Notes under the pieces: model-generated
Databases searched by the model: none
What the model was told of the DNA's origin: nothing
The model's input: the letters and a program-made list of their open reading frames with translations, nothing else
NCBI GenBank assembly: GCA_031082125.1
Contig: JAVHLM010000047.1
Location: 593 to 41,947, forward strand
DNA length: 41,355 nt
Source of the DNA: Candidatus Eremiobacterota bacterium
GTDB taxonomy: Bacteria > Vulcanimicrobiota > CADAWZ01 > Ess09-12
Direction of reading: 5' to 3'
Program-made: the position numbers and the translations under genes
Part shown: positions 34,111 through 41,355 of the stretch, one piece after another
How positions within the stretch are numbered: the stretch's first letter is position 1
Layout: every line of letters starts with the position of its first letter

Positions 34111-34589
34111 TGGAAACAAATCAAGTAATGTATACTATTGATACAAGCTCCATAATACATGGATGGCATGAGGCATATCCAAAGGATGCCTTTCCCGCTT
34201 TATGGCAGAAAATAGAGGAATTGATTGATGATGGAAAGCTTATAGCAATTGAAGAAGTAATACTTGAACTTGAAAAGAAGGAAGATGTATTGCATAAATG
34301 GGCTATCAAGCAGGAAAAATTATGTGTGCCAATAGATATAGACATTCAAAAAGAGGTTAGAGAAATTTTAAAAAGCCACAAAAGGCTTTTGGATACAAGA
34401 AAAAACAGATCTGGTGCGGATCCTTTTGTAATAGCCCTCGCCAAAGTCAGGAAATGTACAGTTATTACCAACGAAAAGAAAACGAGTAGCCAAGAAAAGC
34501 CGCATATACCAGATGTTTGTGAAAAACTGGGGATTCGATGTATAAATCTTTTGGAGTTGATATTGGAACAAGGATGGATATTTCGATAA
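34110..34589 (+). CDS. DUF4411 PIN-like protein (toxin candidate)
   Basis: 159 aa from ATG at 34110, sharing the A of the upstream TGA stop (the in-frame TTG at 34107 is less likely). The sequence opens with YTIDTSSIIHGWHEAYP, the family start, and has acidic residues at PIN positions (Asp11 here, the Glu run in AIEEVILELEKKED, SGADPFVIALA, then TNEKK). DUF4411 proteins are found directly after XRE-ImmA genes and are considered probable RNase toxins. AT-rich. Its 3' end overlaps the open frame of the AbiEii gene. Confidence 0.88.
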   Translation: METNQVMYTIDTSSIIHGWHEAYPKDAFPALWQKIEELIDDGKLIAIEEVILELEKKEDVLHKWAIKQEKLCVPIDIDIQKEVREILKSHKRLLDTRKNRSGADPFVIALAKVRKCTVITNEKKTSSQEKPHIPDVCEKLGIRCINLLELILEQGWIFR

Positions 34590-35473
34590 AGAGAGGCTTT
34601 GAAAGGATCAAGCGACTCGCCATCATTGCGATGGTTTCCAATGACTATCTCATGGAGCGCCTGGTGCTCAAAGGCGGTAACGCGCTCGATATCATTTATC
34701 ACATCGCCTCGCGCTCATCGGTGGATCTGGATTTTTCCATCTGTGATGACTTCCCGAAAGATGAGCTGAAGAAGATAGAAGAGGCGGTGATACACACCAT
34801 CACCACCACCTTCAATGAAGCAAGATATGTGGCTTTTGACGTGACATTCAGGGAGAGACCCAGGAGGCGCCGGAGCGATCAGCCTGATTTCTGGGGAGGA
34901 TACAAAATAGAGTTCAAGGTTATCGAGAAAGAGCGCTATAAAAATATCAAGCACGATATGGAGACTTTGCGCCGAAACGCCATTACGCTTGACAGCGCGC
35001 AGCACAGGAAGATAGAGATAGACATCAGCAAGTTCGAGTACTGTGACGGCAGGAGAGAAGCGGAGCTTGACGGCTATACCGTGTATGTGTATCCTCTGGA
35101 AATGATTCTTTTCGAAAAGCTTCGGGCTATCTGCCAGCAGATGCCCGAATACGCAGTGGCGCTGAAGACGACAAGAAAAGCCAGGGCAAGAGATTTTTTC
35201 GATATACACACCATCTGCGAGCATTCACCGATCAATGTTGAAGCTGAAGAGCACAAGGCCCTTATAAAAACGGCTTTCGAGATCAAGAGAGTACCATTGG
35301 AGCTGCTTGGTAAAATTGGTGATTACCGGGATTTTCACCGGCAGGACTTCCCGGCGGTGCGCCAGACTGCTGCGGGGGATGTGAAGGAATTCGATTATTA
35401 TTTTGATTTTGTGGCGGCCCTTGGTAAAAGAATTTTACATTCCCTTGGGATAATGAAGGCGCCACCTCTCTGA
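34574..35473 (+). CDS. abiEii: AbiEii/AbiGii-type nucleotidyltransferase toxin
   Basis: 299 aa from ATG at 34574 (MDISIKRGFERIKRL); an upstream in-frame ATG at 34538 would overlap the DUF4411 gene further. Both start contexts are poor. The nucleotidyltransferase core is seen as RLVLKGGNALDIIYHIASRSSVDLDFSI (KGGxxL and SxDLD), and KIEIDISKFEY and YPLEMILFEKLRAIC continue the family pattern. AbiEii enzymes transfer nucleotides onto tRNA and stop growth during phage infection. The antitoxin normally precedes it in the same operon; here the AbiEi-like gene is on the other strand and overlaps it tail to tail by 39 nt. Confidence 0.9.
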   Translation: MDISIKRGFERIKRLAIIAMVSNDYLMERLVLKGGNALDIIYHIASRSSVDLDFSICDDFPKDELKKIEEAVIHTITTTFNEARYVAFDVTFRERPRRRRSDQPDFWGGYKIEFKVIEKERYKNIKHDMETLRRNAITLDSAQHRKIEIDISKFEYCDGRREAELDGYTVYVYPLEMILFEKLRAICQQMPEYAVALKTTRKARARDFFDIHTICEHSPINVEAEEHKALIKTAFEIKRVPLELLGKIGDYRDFHRQDFPAVRQTAAGDVKEFDYYFDFVAALGKRILHSLGIMKAPPL

Positions 35474-36313
35474 AAAGGAAGTCTCCTTCATCCCGTGGAC
35501 AAGATAGAAGTCAAATTTCATGGGGAAGGCCTTTCCGAACATGGTGAGCTGAGTGTCTGAGTAAACACCGGCTTTTTCGAGGTAAAATCCGATAGCCTGA
35601 TGATAGGGGTATGTGTGGGCAAGCTGCTTCAACACCGCAGAAAGTTTGTTTATGGAGAGGCGATCTTTCGCCAGTCTATAGGCGTTAAGCACCTCGAACA
35701 CGCCGCCGACATAGACGGGCCTCACTGCGATATCAATAAGGGTTCGCTCAATATTGGTGACCTGGAGGGTTTCGCCATCGGGGCCGCTGAGTTCGATTAC
35801 GCCGAGATTATTGGTATTCTTCCCGTTGAGCGCGACAATCTCATGATCCTGAAAGATGCCTCTGTAGTGAGAAAGGCGCTGGGCATTCCTGAATGCCATA
35901 TCGATGCGGCTCTGCTCCAGTTTGCCGACTGAGACGGAACTCAGCTTCTGCTCGTGGTTTGCATAGATCGTTTTGGGAATCTGATCGGTAAGGTGGTGGA
36001 TAAAGACCGCGGAATAGTGGGAGAGGTAACTTCTGGGATAGAGTGAGAGCGCGATCTCGAAGACAGAGGCATTTTCCATGGCATAGCGCTTATAGGTCTT
36101 GCCGGGGAACTCAAGCTCAATCTTTTTGAGGAGGTCCTCAGAGGAGAGGAAGTAAATGAAGTCGGCGACCGTTACTTCCCGGCCTGTTTTCCAATCAAGG
36201 ATGTGGGTGACGAGTATCTTGTTCAGCTCGGAGCGCAGAAAGACCCGCGCAGGCTGGGCCTTGAAGAATTTGACGATTTCTGATTTTGCTTTTCTGAGCT
36301 TTGCAGTTCTCAT
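35435..36313 (-). CDS. AbiEi-like antitoxin / transcriptional regulator
   Basis: 292 aa from ATG at 36313 (MRTAKLRKAKSEIVKFF). The longer frame to 36364 would run through the palindrome at 36333-36356 and is rejected. The N-terminal part is a winged-helix-like domain (KAKSEIVKFFKAQPARVFLRSELNKIL). The remainder fits the AbiEi C-terminal region (SLYPRSYLSHYSAVFIHHLTDQIPKTIYA..., LGVIELSGPDGETLQVTNIERTLIDIAVRP, DFYLVHGM). AbiEi antitoxins neutralise AbiEii and repress by binding inverted repeats. Convergent orientation with a 39-nt 3' overlap is unusual. Confidence 0.8.
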   Translation of the reverse strand: MRTAKLRKAKSEIVKFFKAQPARVFLRSELNKILVTHILDWKTGREVTVADFIYFLSSEDLLKKIELEFPGKTYKRYAMENASVFEIALSLYPRSYLSHYSAVFIHHLTDQIPKTIYANHEQKLSSVSVGKLEQSRIDMAFRNAQRLSHYRGIFQDHEIVALNGKNTNNLGVIELSGPDGETLQVTNIERTLIDIAVRPVYVGGVFEVLNAYRLAKDRLSINKLSAVLKQLAHTYPYHQAIGFYLEKAGVYSDTQLTMFGKAFPMKFDFYLVHGMKETSFSERWRLHYPKGM

Positions 36314-36332
36314 GGTATGGTGGTTAGGTATA

Positions 36333-36356
36333 CTGTGTAGTATATATACTACACAG
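36333..36356. promoter_or_regulatory. 24-bp perfect palindrome upstream of the AbiEi-like gene
   Basis: Half-site CTGTGTAGTATA followed by its exact reverse complement. It lies 20 nt before the chosen start codon of the AbiEi-like gene, where an autoregulatory operator would be. Confidence 0.7.
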
Positions 36357-36430
36357 CTTTCCAATTAAAAATATTCTCGAAATATTGTTAGCAAAAGCAT
36401 TTTAGCAAATTTTCTGCGTTTAATTTAAAA

Positions 36431-36458
36431 CTTTAGTATGTATATATACATACTAAAG
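36431..36458. promoter_or_regulatory. 28-bp perfect palindrome, second operator-like site
   Basis: Half-site CTTTAGTATGTATA followed by its exact reverse complement. It shares the TAGTAT half with the 24-bp palindrome about 100 bp away and lies between the AbiEi-like gene and the end of the CoiA-like gene. It may be a second operator, or a symmetric terminator for the minus-strand cluster, although it is AT-rich. Confidence 0.6.
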
Positions 36459-36537
36459 CAATTTTCGGGTTTTGTCAAGAATCATTTATTGATGCATTTT
36501 TATACAAGCTTTCGAAGGAGCGTGCCTAGCAAAACTG

Positions 36538-37467
36538 TCATTCACAATGATATGGGTTGCTGGGGAGCCAAAAATCTATGCCGTCATCGAGGTGGAAGTC
36601 TCCTTGAATAGCACCGCAGAAACGGCACGTGTTAACCCAATATTTAGATCGGGTTGTATGGGAATACTTGAACTTAACGCTTGGAGGAATGGGCTTGGGT
36701 GGCAACTTTGTCTGCCAAAGACTATGTCCTTGCCATTTGTACACAAGCGTTCTTTTATCGCAGCGATAGCAATTCTTAATGGACCAATAATAAGGGGGAG
36801 ATGGCGGGAGCTTTATTTGATAGTGCTCGGTGAATGACTGCACTTCCTTTATTAAGGCATCTCTCTTTTCTTTTATCTCATTCTCCCGCGCCAAGCAATC
36901 AGGGCATTTGAAAGGCTTAAGAGAATCTTGACGGCATTCCCAAAGTAAAGGGTTTTCGAGAATCTTAAGGGCGTCAACCTCAAACCATGGATGCTCAAAT
37001 TCGGAAGCTTTTTGCGCATCGACCTTATGGCTATAATAAATCTCGACAGCCGCTGCCACAGAAGATTCTTCCATAAGAGCGACATCTACAACGCGGCCAT
37101 TGGGGAGCCCGAACTCCTCTGATGCGCTGACGACTTTTTCCGGCAACTCCTGATCTTTGAAGCCGCTACAGTAACTTTTAGGGCATAATCTTCTAATTTT
37201 TGGCCGAGGGCCCTTACCTTCTTTCCAGTTCGATACGGCTTCAACAATCAAGAGCTTGGCGATCTTATGCATGACCGTCTCTTCAGAGCAGTTGGCAATA
37301 ATCTTGTGGGCAAAATGAGGAGCGCGGACTTTCCCTTGGCGAAAAACGAGATCAGAATGGCAGGAAGGGCAGTAATAATTATTCGACTTTAGCGCATCAC
37401 ATGCTTTGATGAGCTCGCCGACTTTTTCATCGACACCATAGGGGATCTTAAATGTCTTTTTTTCCAT
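36538..37467 (-). CDS. CoiA-like zinc-binding nuclease
   Basis: 309 aa. The start near residue 31 reads YYCPSCHSDLVFRQGKVRAPHFAHKI, then CSEETVMHKIAKLLI: the CoiA-family arrangement of a CxxC zinc site, a PHFAH block and an ExxxH-type helix. A nuclease-like core follows (GRVVDVALMEESSVAAAVEIYYSHKVD). More CxxC pairs appear later (KCPDC, CYRCDK, CRFCGA). CoiA proteins are competence-associated and resemble restriction-endonuclease-fold enzymes; many copies in islands have no competence role. No clear ribosome binding site precedes the ATG at 37467. Confidence 0.8.
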   Translation of the reverse strand: MEKKTFKIPYGVDEKVGELIKACDALKSNNYYCPSCHSDLVFRQGKVRAPHFAHKIIANCSEETVMHKIAKLLIVEAVSNWKEGKGPRPKIRRLCPKSYCSGFKDQELPEKVVSASEEFGLPNGRVVDVALMEESSVAAAVEIYYSHKVDAQKASEFEHPWFEVDALKILENPLLWECRQDSLKPFKCPDCLARENEIKEKRDALIKEVQSFTEHYQIKLPPSPPYYWSIKNCYRCDKRTLVYKWQGHSLWQTKLPPKPIPPSVKFKYSHTTRSKYWVNTCRFCGAIQGDFHLDDGIDFWLPSNPYHCE

Positions 37468-37490
37468 TGCAATGACGTTGGAGAAAAGGG

Positions 37491-37718
37491 CTACCCCGGG
37501 CTCTCGTGGGGATCGCTTCCGTAGGTGTATTCTTCCTGGATCTTGCCGTCCTCACCGTGAACAAACACTTGGGCAGGCTGGGACTGCTTTGCCAGGGCTC
37601 TGGCGGCGGCCACGGCTTCTTCCTTGGTGCGATGGGTGCTCAGGGGATCGGGAAGGTGCTCTTCCTTCACCGCCCAGGTGGAATTGTGGGGGACGACGTG
37701 GTATTTCTTCCTGACCAT
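37491..37718 (-). CDS. DUF2188 family small protein
   Basis: 75 aa, with AGAGGTGAT upstream of ATG at 37718. The sequence KKYHVVPHNSTWAVKEEHLPDPLSTHRTKEEAVAAARALAKQSQPAQVFVHGEDGKIQEEYTYGSDP matches the DUF2188 pattern throughout (HVVP..GW.V......R....T..EA...A...A......v.iH..DG.I). Function unknown. It precedes the CoiA-like gene by 23 nt on the same strand. Confidence 0.9.
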   Translation of the reverse strand: MVRKKYHVVPHNSTWAVKEEHLPDPLSTHRTKEEAVAAARALAKQSQPAQVFVHGEDGKIQEEYTYGSDPHESPG

Positions 37719-37732
37719 AAGGCGATCACCTC

Positions 37733-38809
37733 TTATACAATGCTAGGCTCAATATATGCATTATTCAATTGAGCAAAACGTAACAGGCAATAACGTATAA
37801 TTCTTTCAAGACCTAAGTATGTTGGGACCTTTGCAAGAATTTTACCGAACTCTTTGTCTTCTACAACGGGCTTCCCTATCATAATTTCATTGTTCATGCC
37901 TGAAATATAATGAGAAACCAAATTCCTGAAAGGTATTCCTGTGTGAACATATCTGCTGCGCAGATCATAAGCAGCAGATATTGTATCCCTAAAGGAGGAC
38001 TCCTTTAATCCTGCGAATGGCTCTTTCGCTTCTGAATGCTGAAAAAAATCTTTTTCTACGAGACCAATAATTGTTTCAACAAATCTTCTTTTTACCTGAA
38101 GAAGCTTCTTTGAGATAAATTTAGCAACTCGGTCTCCATTTACTAATTCCTCTTGTATTTTTGACAATACTTTTAGGGTCTGAGTATCAAGCAATGCCTC
38201 TGTTCTATAATCGTAATAATTTGACAATATTTCACCGGCCGTTATAAGGTGAAGATATGCGATCTCTGGATCATATTCAATATTCCGTAACGCCTGAAGA
38301 TAGAATTTGGTAGCCCCTTGGAATGTTCTGAGAAATTTAATGTCAGGTAGGGGAGCAAGAAGAAGCCGTTCTATTCTTGAAAACTGCCCTAATTCGAGAG
38401 GAACAGGAAAATCAACCCGGGGAGAGTGTGAATTTTGAGGCAGATGGTGATCGCAAAGATGCTCAAACTGTTTAAGGTTCGGGAAATGAAAAAGCCCTCT
38501 GCTTTCGATAATCCCATGAAAATCAAAGCGTTTACCAAATAATACAGCAAGATATGCACAGATCAAATCCCCCATTGGAGAATAATCGGGAACAGGGCCC
38601 GACTTTTCAATCAGTGGAGGAGTCTCAAAGATAAAAACAAATGCACTGCGAGATAAAGGACCCTCAAACCATCGAGTTGATGCTGTTCGGTCATAAAAAT
38701 CAGGCCAAGCATGGGCCAATAACATGCCATTTTTCTCATACTCACCGACAAAACGGCTTGTACTTGAGATAAGCGCCTTTTGTATAGTTGGCTTTGGGCG
38801 CAGTGTCAT
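37733..38809 (-). CDS. Apea-like HEPN domain protein
   Basis: 358 aa from ATG at 38809, chosen because GGGGAG lies about 11 nt upstream; a GTG at 38833 gives 366 aa. The C-terminal third is a helical HEPN-like domain with AAYDLRSRYVHTGIPF, an R-x4-H motif inside the sequence typical of Apea-like HEPN RNases. The middle (YLQALRNIEYDPEIAYLHLITAGEILSNYY) matches the helices that precede this motif. The N-terminal half is not recognised and may be the sensing part. It lies on the minus strand just after the TIR gene. Confidence 0.7.
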   Translation of the reverse strand: MTLRPKPTIQKALISSTSRFVGEYEKNGMLLAHAWPDFYDRTASTRWFEGPLSRSAFVFIFETPPLIEKSGPVPDYSPMGDLICAYLAVLFGKRFDFHGIIESRGLFHFPNLKQFEHLCDHHLPQNSHSPRVDFPVPLELGQFSRIERLLLAPLPDIKFLRTFQGATKFYLQALRNIEYDPEIAYLHLITAGEILSNYYDYRTEALLDTQTLKVLSKIQEELVNGDRVAKFISKKLLQVKRRFVETIIGLVEKDFFQHSEAKEPFAGLKESSFRDTISAAYDLRSRYVHTGIPFRNLVSHYISGMNNEIMIGKPVVEDKEFGKILAKVPTYLGLERIIRYCLLRFAQLNNAYIEPSIV

Positions 38810-38936
38810 ATCAGGATAAACTCCCCGGAGCACATCCGTGTTCTTAGGATAATAGAATTTCTGTCGGGTTTTCGCATTAGAATTTAAGCCTTTTTAAATT
38901 AAGAGCATCAAAGATTTTGACCAATGATGCTCTGTA

Positions 38937-39791
38937 TTATAAGGTGAGAACACGATACAACTTCCCGGCGACATTGTCTACACCGTCCTCCCAATTGAGA
39001 GCAAGGCGATCTGCCAAGCTAGGACAGTAATCATAGACATCCTTTACCGTAATACCCGACCATATAGGCAAGATAACATCCTGACACTCGACAATTTCCC
39101 GAGTAAACGCTGAATTAAACTCCACCTTTGACCATCTTTCGTTTCGGAGAAAATTTGGAGAAAGAATCACGATACACTTTCGGCACTCTCTGATACCTTT
39201 TTCTATCGACTCACGAAGCCGAGCTCCTGCAATAAGAGAAAATTCATCATACCAGACTGGGCAAAGAAGGCTAGACAGTTTTAAAGCTAGTGGCCTTGCA
39301 ATGGCTTCTTTGTCGCGAGAATCATGAGAAATAAAGGCTCGTGGAGTTTCATTCGACGTTCGAATAAACGCATAAGCATTATCACGTATTTTTAATGCCA
39401 GACCATGCTGTGCAGCAAGTTCAACAAGTGCCGTTTTTTGTGCTGGCTCGATTAAAGAATCAATATAAAGAAACATGCGCCCGGTGAATAAAAGATCTGA
39501 TGATGAAATTGCAATGTCCTCATTGAATGTATAACTGGCCTCTATCTGGTTATCTAGATCATTGGCAATATTAAGACAAAGCGAAGAAATCACATATGAA
39601 GCTAAACCAATAGAATTTTTAGAACCTGGCAGAAAAAAGAAAACATATTTTGCACCTGCGAAAAAGTCCAACTGGACACGTGATTCTACAACAATGGTTT
39701 CACCTTGGGGTGTTGTAATTTCATGAGAACGCCTTGCGCCCATCGTATGAGAAGGCGCGTCTCGCTCGAAGTATTCCCGAATTGTCGCCAC
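38937..39791 (-). CDS. TIR-domain protein, probable NAD-cleaving effector
   Basis: 284 aa from GTG at 39791 (AAGG about 7 nt upstream). Residues about 150-284 form a TIR domain: PRAFISHDSRDKEAIARPLALKL, VWYDEFSLIAGARLRESIEKGI, CIVILSPNFL and RWSKVEFNSAF with the catalytic-type Glu224 in W220-x3-E224. Bacterial TIR domains cleave NAD or make signalling nucleotides during phage defence. The 150-residue N-terminal part is not recognised (TTPQGETIVVESRVQLDFFAGAKYVFFFLPGS...) and may sense infection or assemble. No SAVED or Thoeris partner is adjacent; an HEPN gene follows. Confidence 0.88.
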   Translation of the reverse strand: MATIREYFERDAPSHTMGARRSHEITTPQGETIVVESRVQLDFFAGAKYVFFFLPGSKNSIGLASYVISSLCLNIANDLDNQIEASYTFNEDIAISSSDLLFTGRMFLYIDSLIEPAQKTALVELAAQHGLALKIRDNAYAFIRTSNETPRAFISHDSRDKEAIARPLALKLSSLLCPVWYDEFSLIAGARLRESIEKGIRECRKCIVILSPNFLRNERWSKVEFNSAFTREIVECQDVILPIWSGITVKDVYDYCPSLADRLALNWEDGVDNVAGKLYRVLTL

Positions 39792-40026
39792 TATGACCTT
39801 CTTGAGTCTGAATTATGAGGCCAGATATAATTTTATTATCAGATTCAATACTATGACTCAATTTACCTGTTGTTCCTACAAGGAAGTATCAATGAGAGAG
39901 GAAGTTGATAGAACAGTCGCTGGATTTCGCTTAACAATCAGAAAGATTGAATAACATGAAACCTTAGTCATTGAAAATATGATTGCACAACTTTTTCTAT
40001 CTGAACTCGTTTTCCTCAGACACCCT
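39792..40026. other. Intergenic gap between the TIR and DUF6602-like genes
   Basis: AT-rich. It probably contains the promoter of the minus-strand TIR gene. Nothing could be assigned with confidence. Confidence 0.4.
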
Positions 40027-40884
40027 TTAATTAGTGCATCCACGAATTCCTCCAGTGGTCCTTCTGAAAACCTTTAATAGGGGTGCACGTTCCGTGAATT
40101 GTGTCACAGAAAGACTCGATCTAAATATATCCAAATAATATAGCATAATTATTAGTGACTGTCCCTCATCCAAACCCCTAAAGAAAGTAAAATCCTTTCT
40201 TTTATCGATTTGAGATCCCTTTAAATTAAGAGCTTTCTCAATCATCTCTGGATTATGTTCTTTATGTATTATCATAGAATTTCCACCAAAATCTATAATA
40301 ATGTCTGGAATAATATCGTTTACACGTATGGGCCTTTCTATTTCTTCAGCGTCTATGGAATACTTTTTCCCCACTCCCTTAACAAAATGTTTTTCATATG
40401 TTTTGCTGTCTTTGAAACCTTTGCTTCCTATCACGCACATGGGGACCCATTCTACCTTTACAAAATCATACTCTACACCATCATACTCCTCTGGACAATT
40501 CTTATCAAAACCACCATGAAGTCTGTGACATTCCCAAGTTTTTGAAATAATTTCTTCTATTTGTGATGAAATATTAGATTTTACCTCAAATGCAGCTATT
40601 ACCTGATTCGCGAAATATCCATATCCAGATCCTAAACCGAATAATACACTTGGTATTCTCAACTCCCCTCTTATCCGCATTATTAAATCTACTTGACCAG
40701 TATATTTATGTTCCCGATCACAAATCCATCCCGAATCTCTGGGCTCAGGAAAGAAATCAAGAAGTTGGTTAGCAACTTGCTCTCTTATAAGCCCAACAAT
40801 GGTGTTATTATCCACAATATCGCTTTTTTCAAACATAGTCTTGATCATCACATACAATGCCGTTATTTGCTTCCTCATGTCCAT
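40027..40884 (-). CDS. DUF6602-like PD-(D/E)XK nuclease-fold protein
   Basis: 285 aa from ATG at 40884, with AGGTGA about 9 nt upstream; the frame extends to a GTG at 40896. It has a restriction-endonuclease-fold core: a helical start with LIREQVANQLLDFFP, then TGQVDLIMRI and IAAFEVKSNI (D...E-x-K) after about 35 residues. This resembles DUF6602 and similar nuclease-like proteins. The C-terminal half is not recognised. AT-rich. It is separated from the TIR gene by about 235 nt of apparently non-coding sequence. Confidence 0.6.
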   Translation of the reverse strand: MDMRKQITALYVMIKTMFEKSDIVDNNTIVGLIREQVANQLLDFFPEPRDSGWICDREHKYTGQVDLIMRIRGELRIPSVLFGLGSGYGYFANQVIAAFEVKSNISSQIEEIISKTWECHRLHGGFDKNCPEEYDGVEYDFVKVEWVPMCVIGSKGFKDSKTYEKHFVKGVGKKYSIDAEEIERPIRVNDIIPDIIIDFGGNSMIIHKEHNPEMIEKALNLKGSQIDKRKDFTFFRGLDEGQSLIIMLYYLDIFRSSLSVTQFTERAPLLKVFRRTTGGIRGCTN

Positions 40885-41131
40885 ATTGAAAATCACCTAC
40901 CTCATCATAAGTTTCAACAAAATTTTTTCACCAAACATTTCTATAACCCTTTCCATAAAAGGGGTATCGGAAACATAGCAGTGTAGCTGCCGGGACATAG
41001 CTTCCCTTTTTATAAACAGAACTGGAAATTTCCCCTTTGCCTTAATTCTATTATTGGCATAACCTTTTTGCAACGCTCATCAAGCCATTAATTCCGGGTC
41101 TTGTTATTCAAGGAAATTAAAGACAAGGTGT
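40885..41131. other. Intergenic region right of the DUF6602-like gene
   Basis: AT-rich, no gene recognised. The region should hold the promoter of the DUF6602-like gene on the minus strand. Composition becomes GC-rich again from about 41130. Confidence 0.4.
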
Positions 41132-41199
41132 GGTCCGGCAGGCCAGGCCGCCTCTTTACAAAGTTGGGTCAAAAATGGGCGTGTCTGGCCTGCCGGACC
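41132..41199. repeat. 15-bp perfect inverted repeat
   Basis: GGTCCGGCAGGCCAG at 41132-41146 and its reverse complement at 41185-41199, separated by 38 nt. It could form a large hairpin or be the two ends of a short mobile repeat. It lies where the composition turns GC-rich, near the possible right edge of the island. Confidence 0.7.
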
Positions 41200-41270
41200 G
41201 CACCTGAGCGCACAGGCCGCGTGAAGCAGAAAAGCAGCCCTTTTACCACCAGGCTCTGTCGAGGGATATG

Positions 41271-41335
41271 GCGCGAATGTCGTCAAACACACCTGTTTGA
41301 CGACCCGTAGGGTTTGCGAATGCAAACATTCGCGC
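41271..41335. repeat. Three-way-junction-like nested inverted repeats
   Basis: Outer arms GCGCGAAT (41271-41278) / ATTCGCGC (41328-41335) enclose two hairpins: TCGTCAAACA (41280-41289) / TGTTTGACGA (41294-41303) with loop CACC, and GTTTGC (41312-41317) / GCAAAC (41322-41327) with loop GAAT. The second copy of GCGAATG at 41316-41322 can alternatively pair with CATTCGC (41327-41333). It is a compact structured element of unknown function, possibly a structured RNA or a recombination/repeat unit. Confidence 0.6.
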
Positions 41336-41355
41336 AGAGATACCCCCGCACACCA

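Noticed and set aside
38937-39791. Thoeris or CBASS effector assignment for the TIR protein
   Set aside because: No ThsA, cyclase or SAVED-type gene is adjacent in the window.

Overview
The window looks like a chromosomal piece from an uncultivated, diderm-type bacterium. It carries secretin-like, pilin-like and lipobox proteins, an exported ankyrin/WD40/caspase protein, and a Pup-type modifier ending in Gly-Glu next to a divergent PafA-like ligase. Pup-like proteins with that ending (also called UBact) are known outside Actinobacteria. I cannot fix the phylum; lineages rich in WD40-caspase proteins, such as Eremiobacterota/Xenobia or Riflebacteria, are only a guess. The first half (to about 21 kb) is GC-rich. 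The last 20 kb is a compositional mosaic typical of a defence island.

Layout. 1-525: 3' end of a 23S rRNA gene and a complete 5S rRNA gene. 781-3490: a graveyard of broken insertion sequences, namely an IS4/IS1634-like remnant, an IS66-family element with 13-bp inverted ends, and the N-terminal part of a second IS66 transposase. 3774-5993: a strong promoter, a 47-residue Pup-like ORF and a 659-residue PafA-like ligase with a large hydrophobic insertion. This is the most novel locus here. 6030-9930 (minus): an exported ankyrin-WD40-caspase protein followed by a secreted protein with two secretin-like repeats. 10365-20063: a delta-60-repeat lipoprotein, a pilin-like exported protein overlapping a glycoside-hydrolase-like lipoprotein, an RRM RNA-binding protein with a long structured leader, a SUMF1 protein, an unknown protein, a serine beta-lactamase-family protein and a PAS histidine kinase. 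20412-20867: a small gene whose promoter is embraced by an inverted-repeat operator.

21179-41 kb is a defence island. A type I restriction-modification operon (hsdM, hsdS, hsdR) is interrupted by AT-richer guest modules. Between hsdM and hsdS lie TcmP, its three-Cys partner and a PD-(D/E)XK nuclease. Between hsdS and hsdR lie an MNT/HEPN toxin-antitoxin pair, a small charged protein and an AAA-ATPase/PIN pair. After hsdR come XRE-ImmA/DUF4411 and AbiEii, with an AbiEi-like gene convergent to AbiEii. Two long perfect palindromes follow, then a minus-strand group: CoiA-like nuclease, DUF2188, Apea-like HEPN, TIR and DUF6602-like nuclease. The window ends in dense inverted repeats.

No proteasome subunit, Mpa/ARC ATPase, tRNA or CRISPR array was seen. 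All functional calls rest on reading motifs by eye; no search was run.
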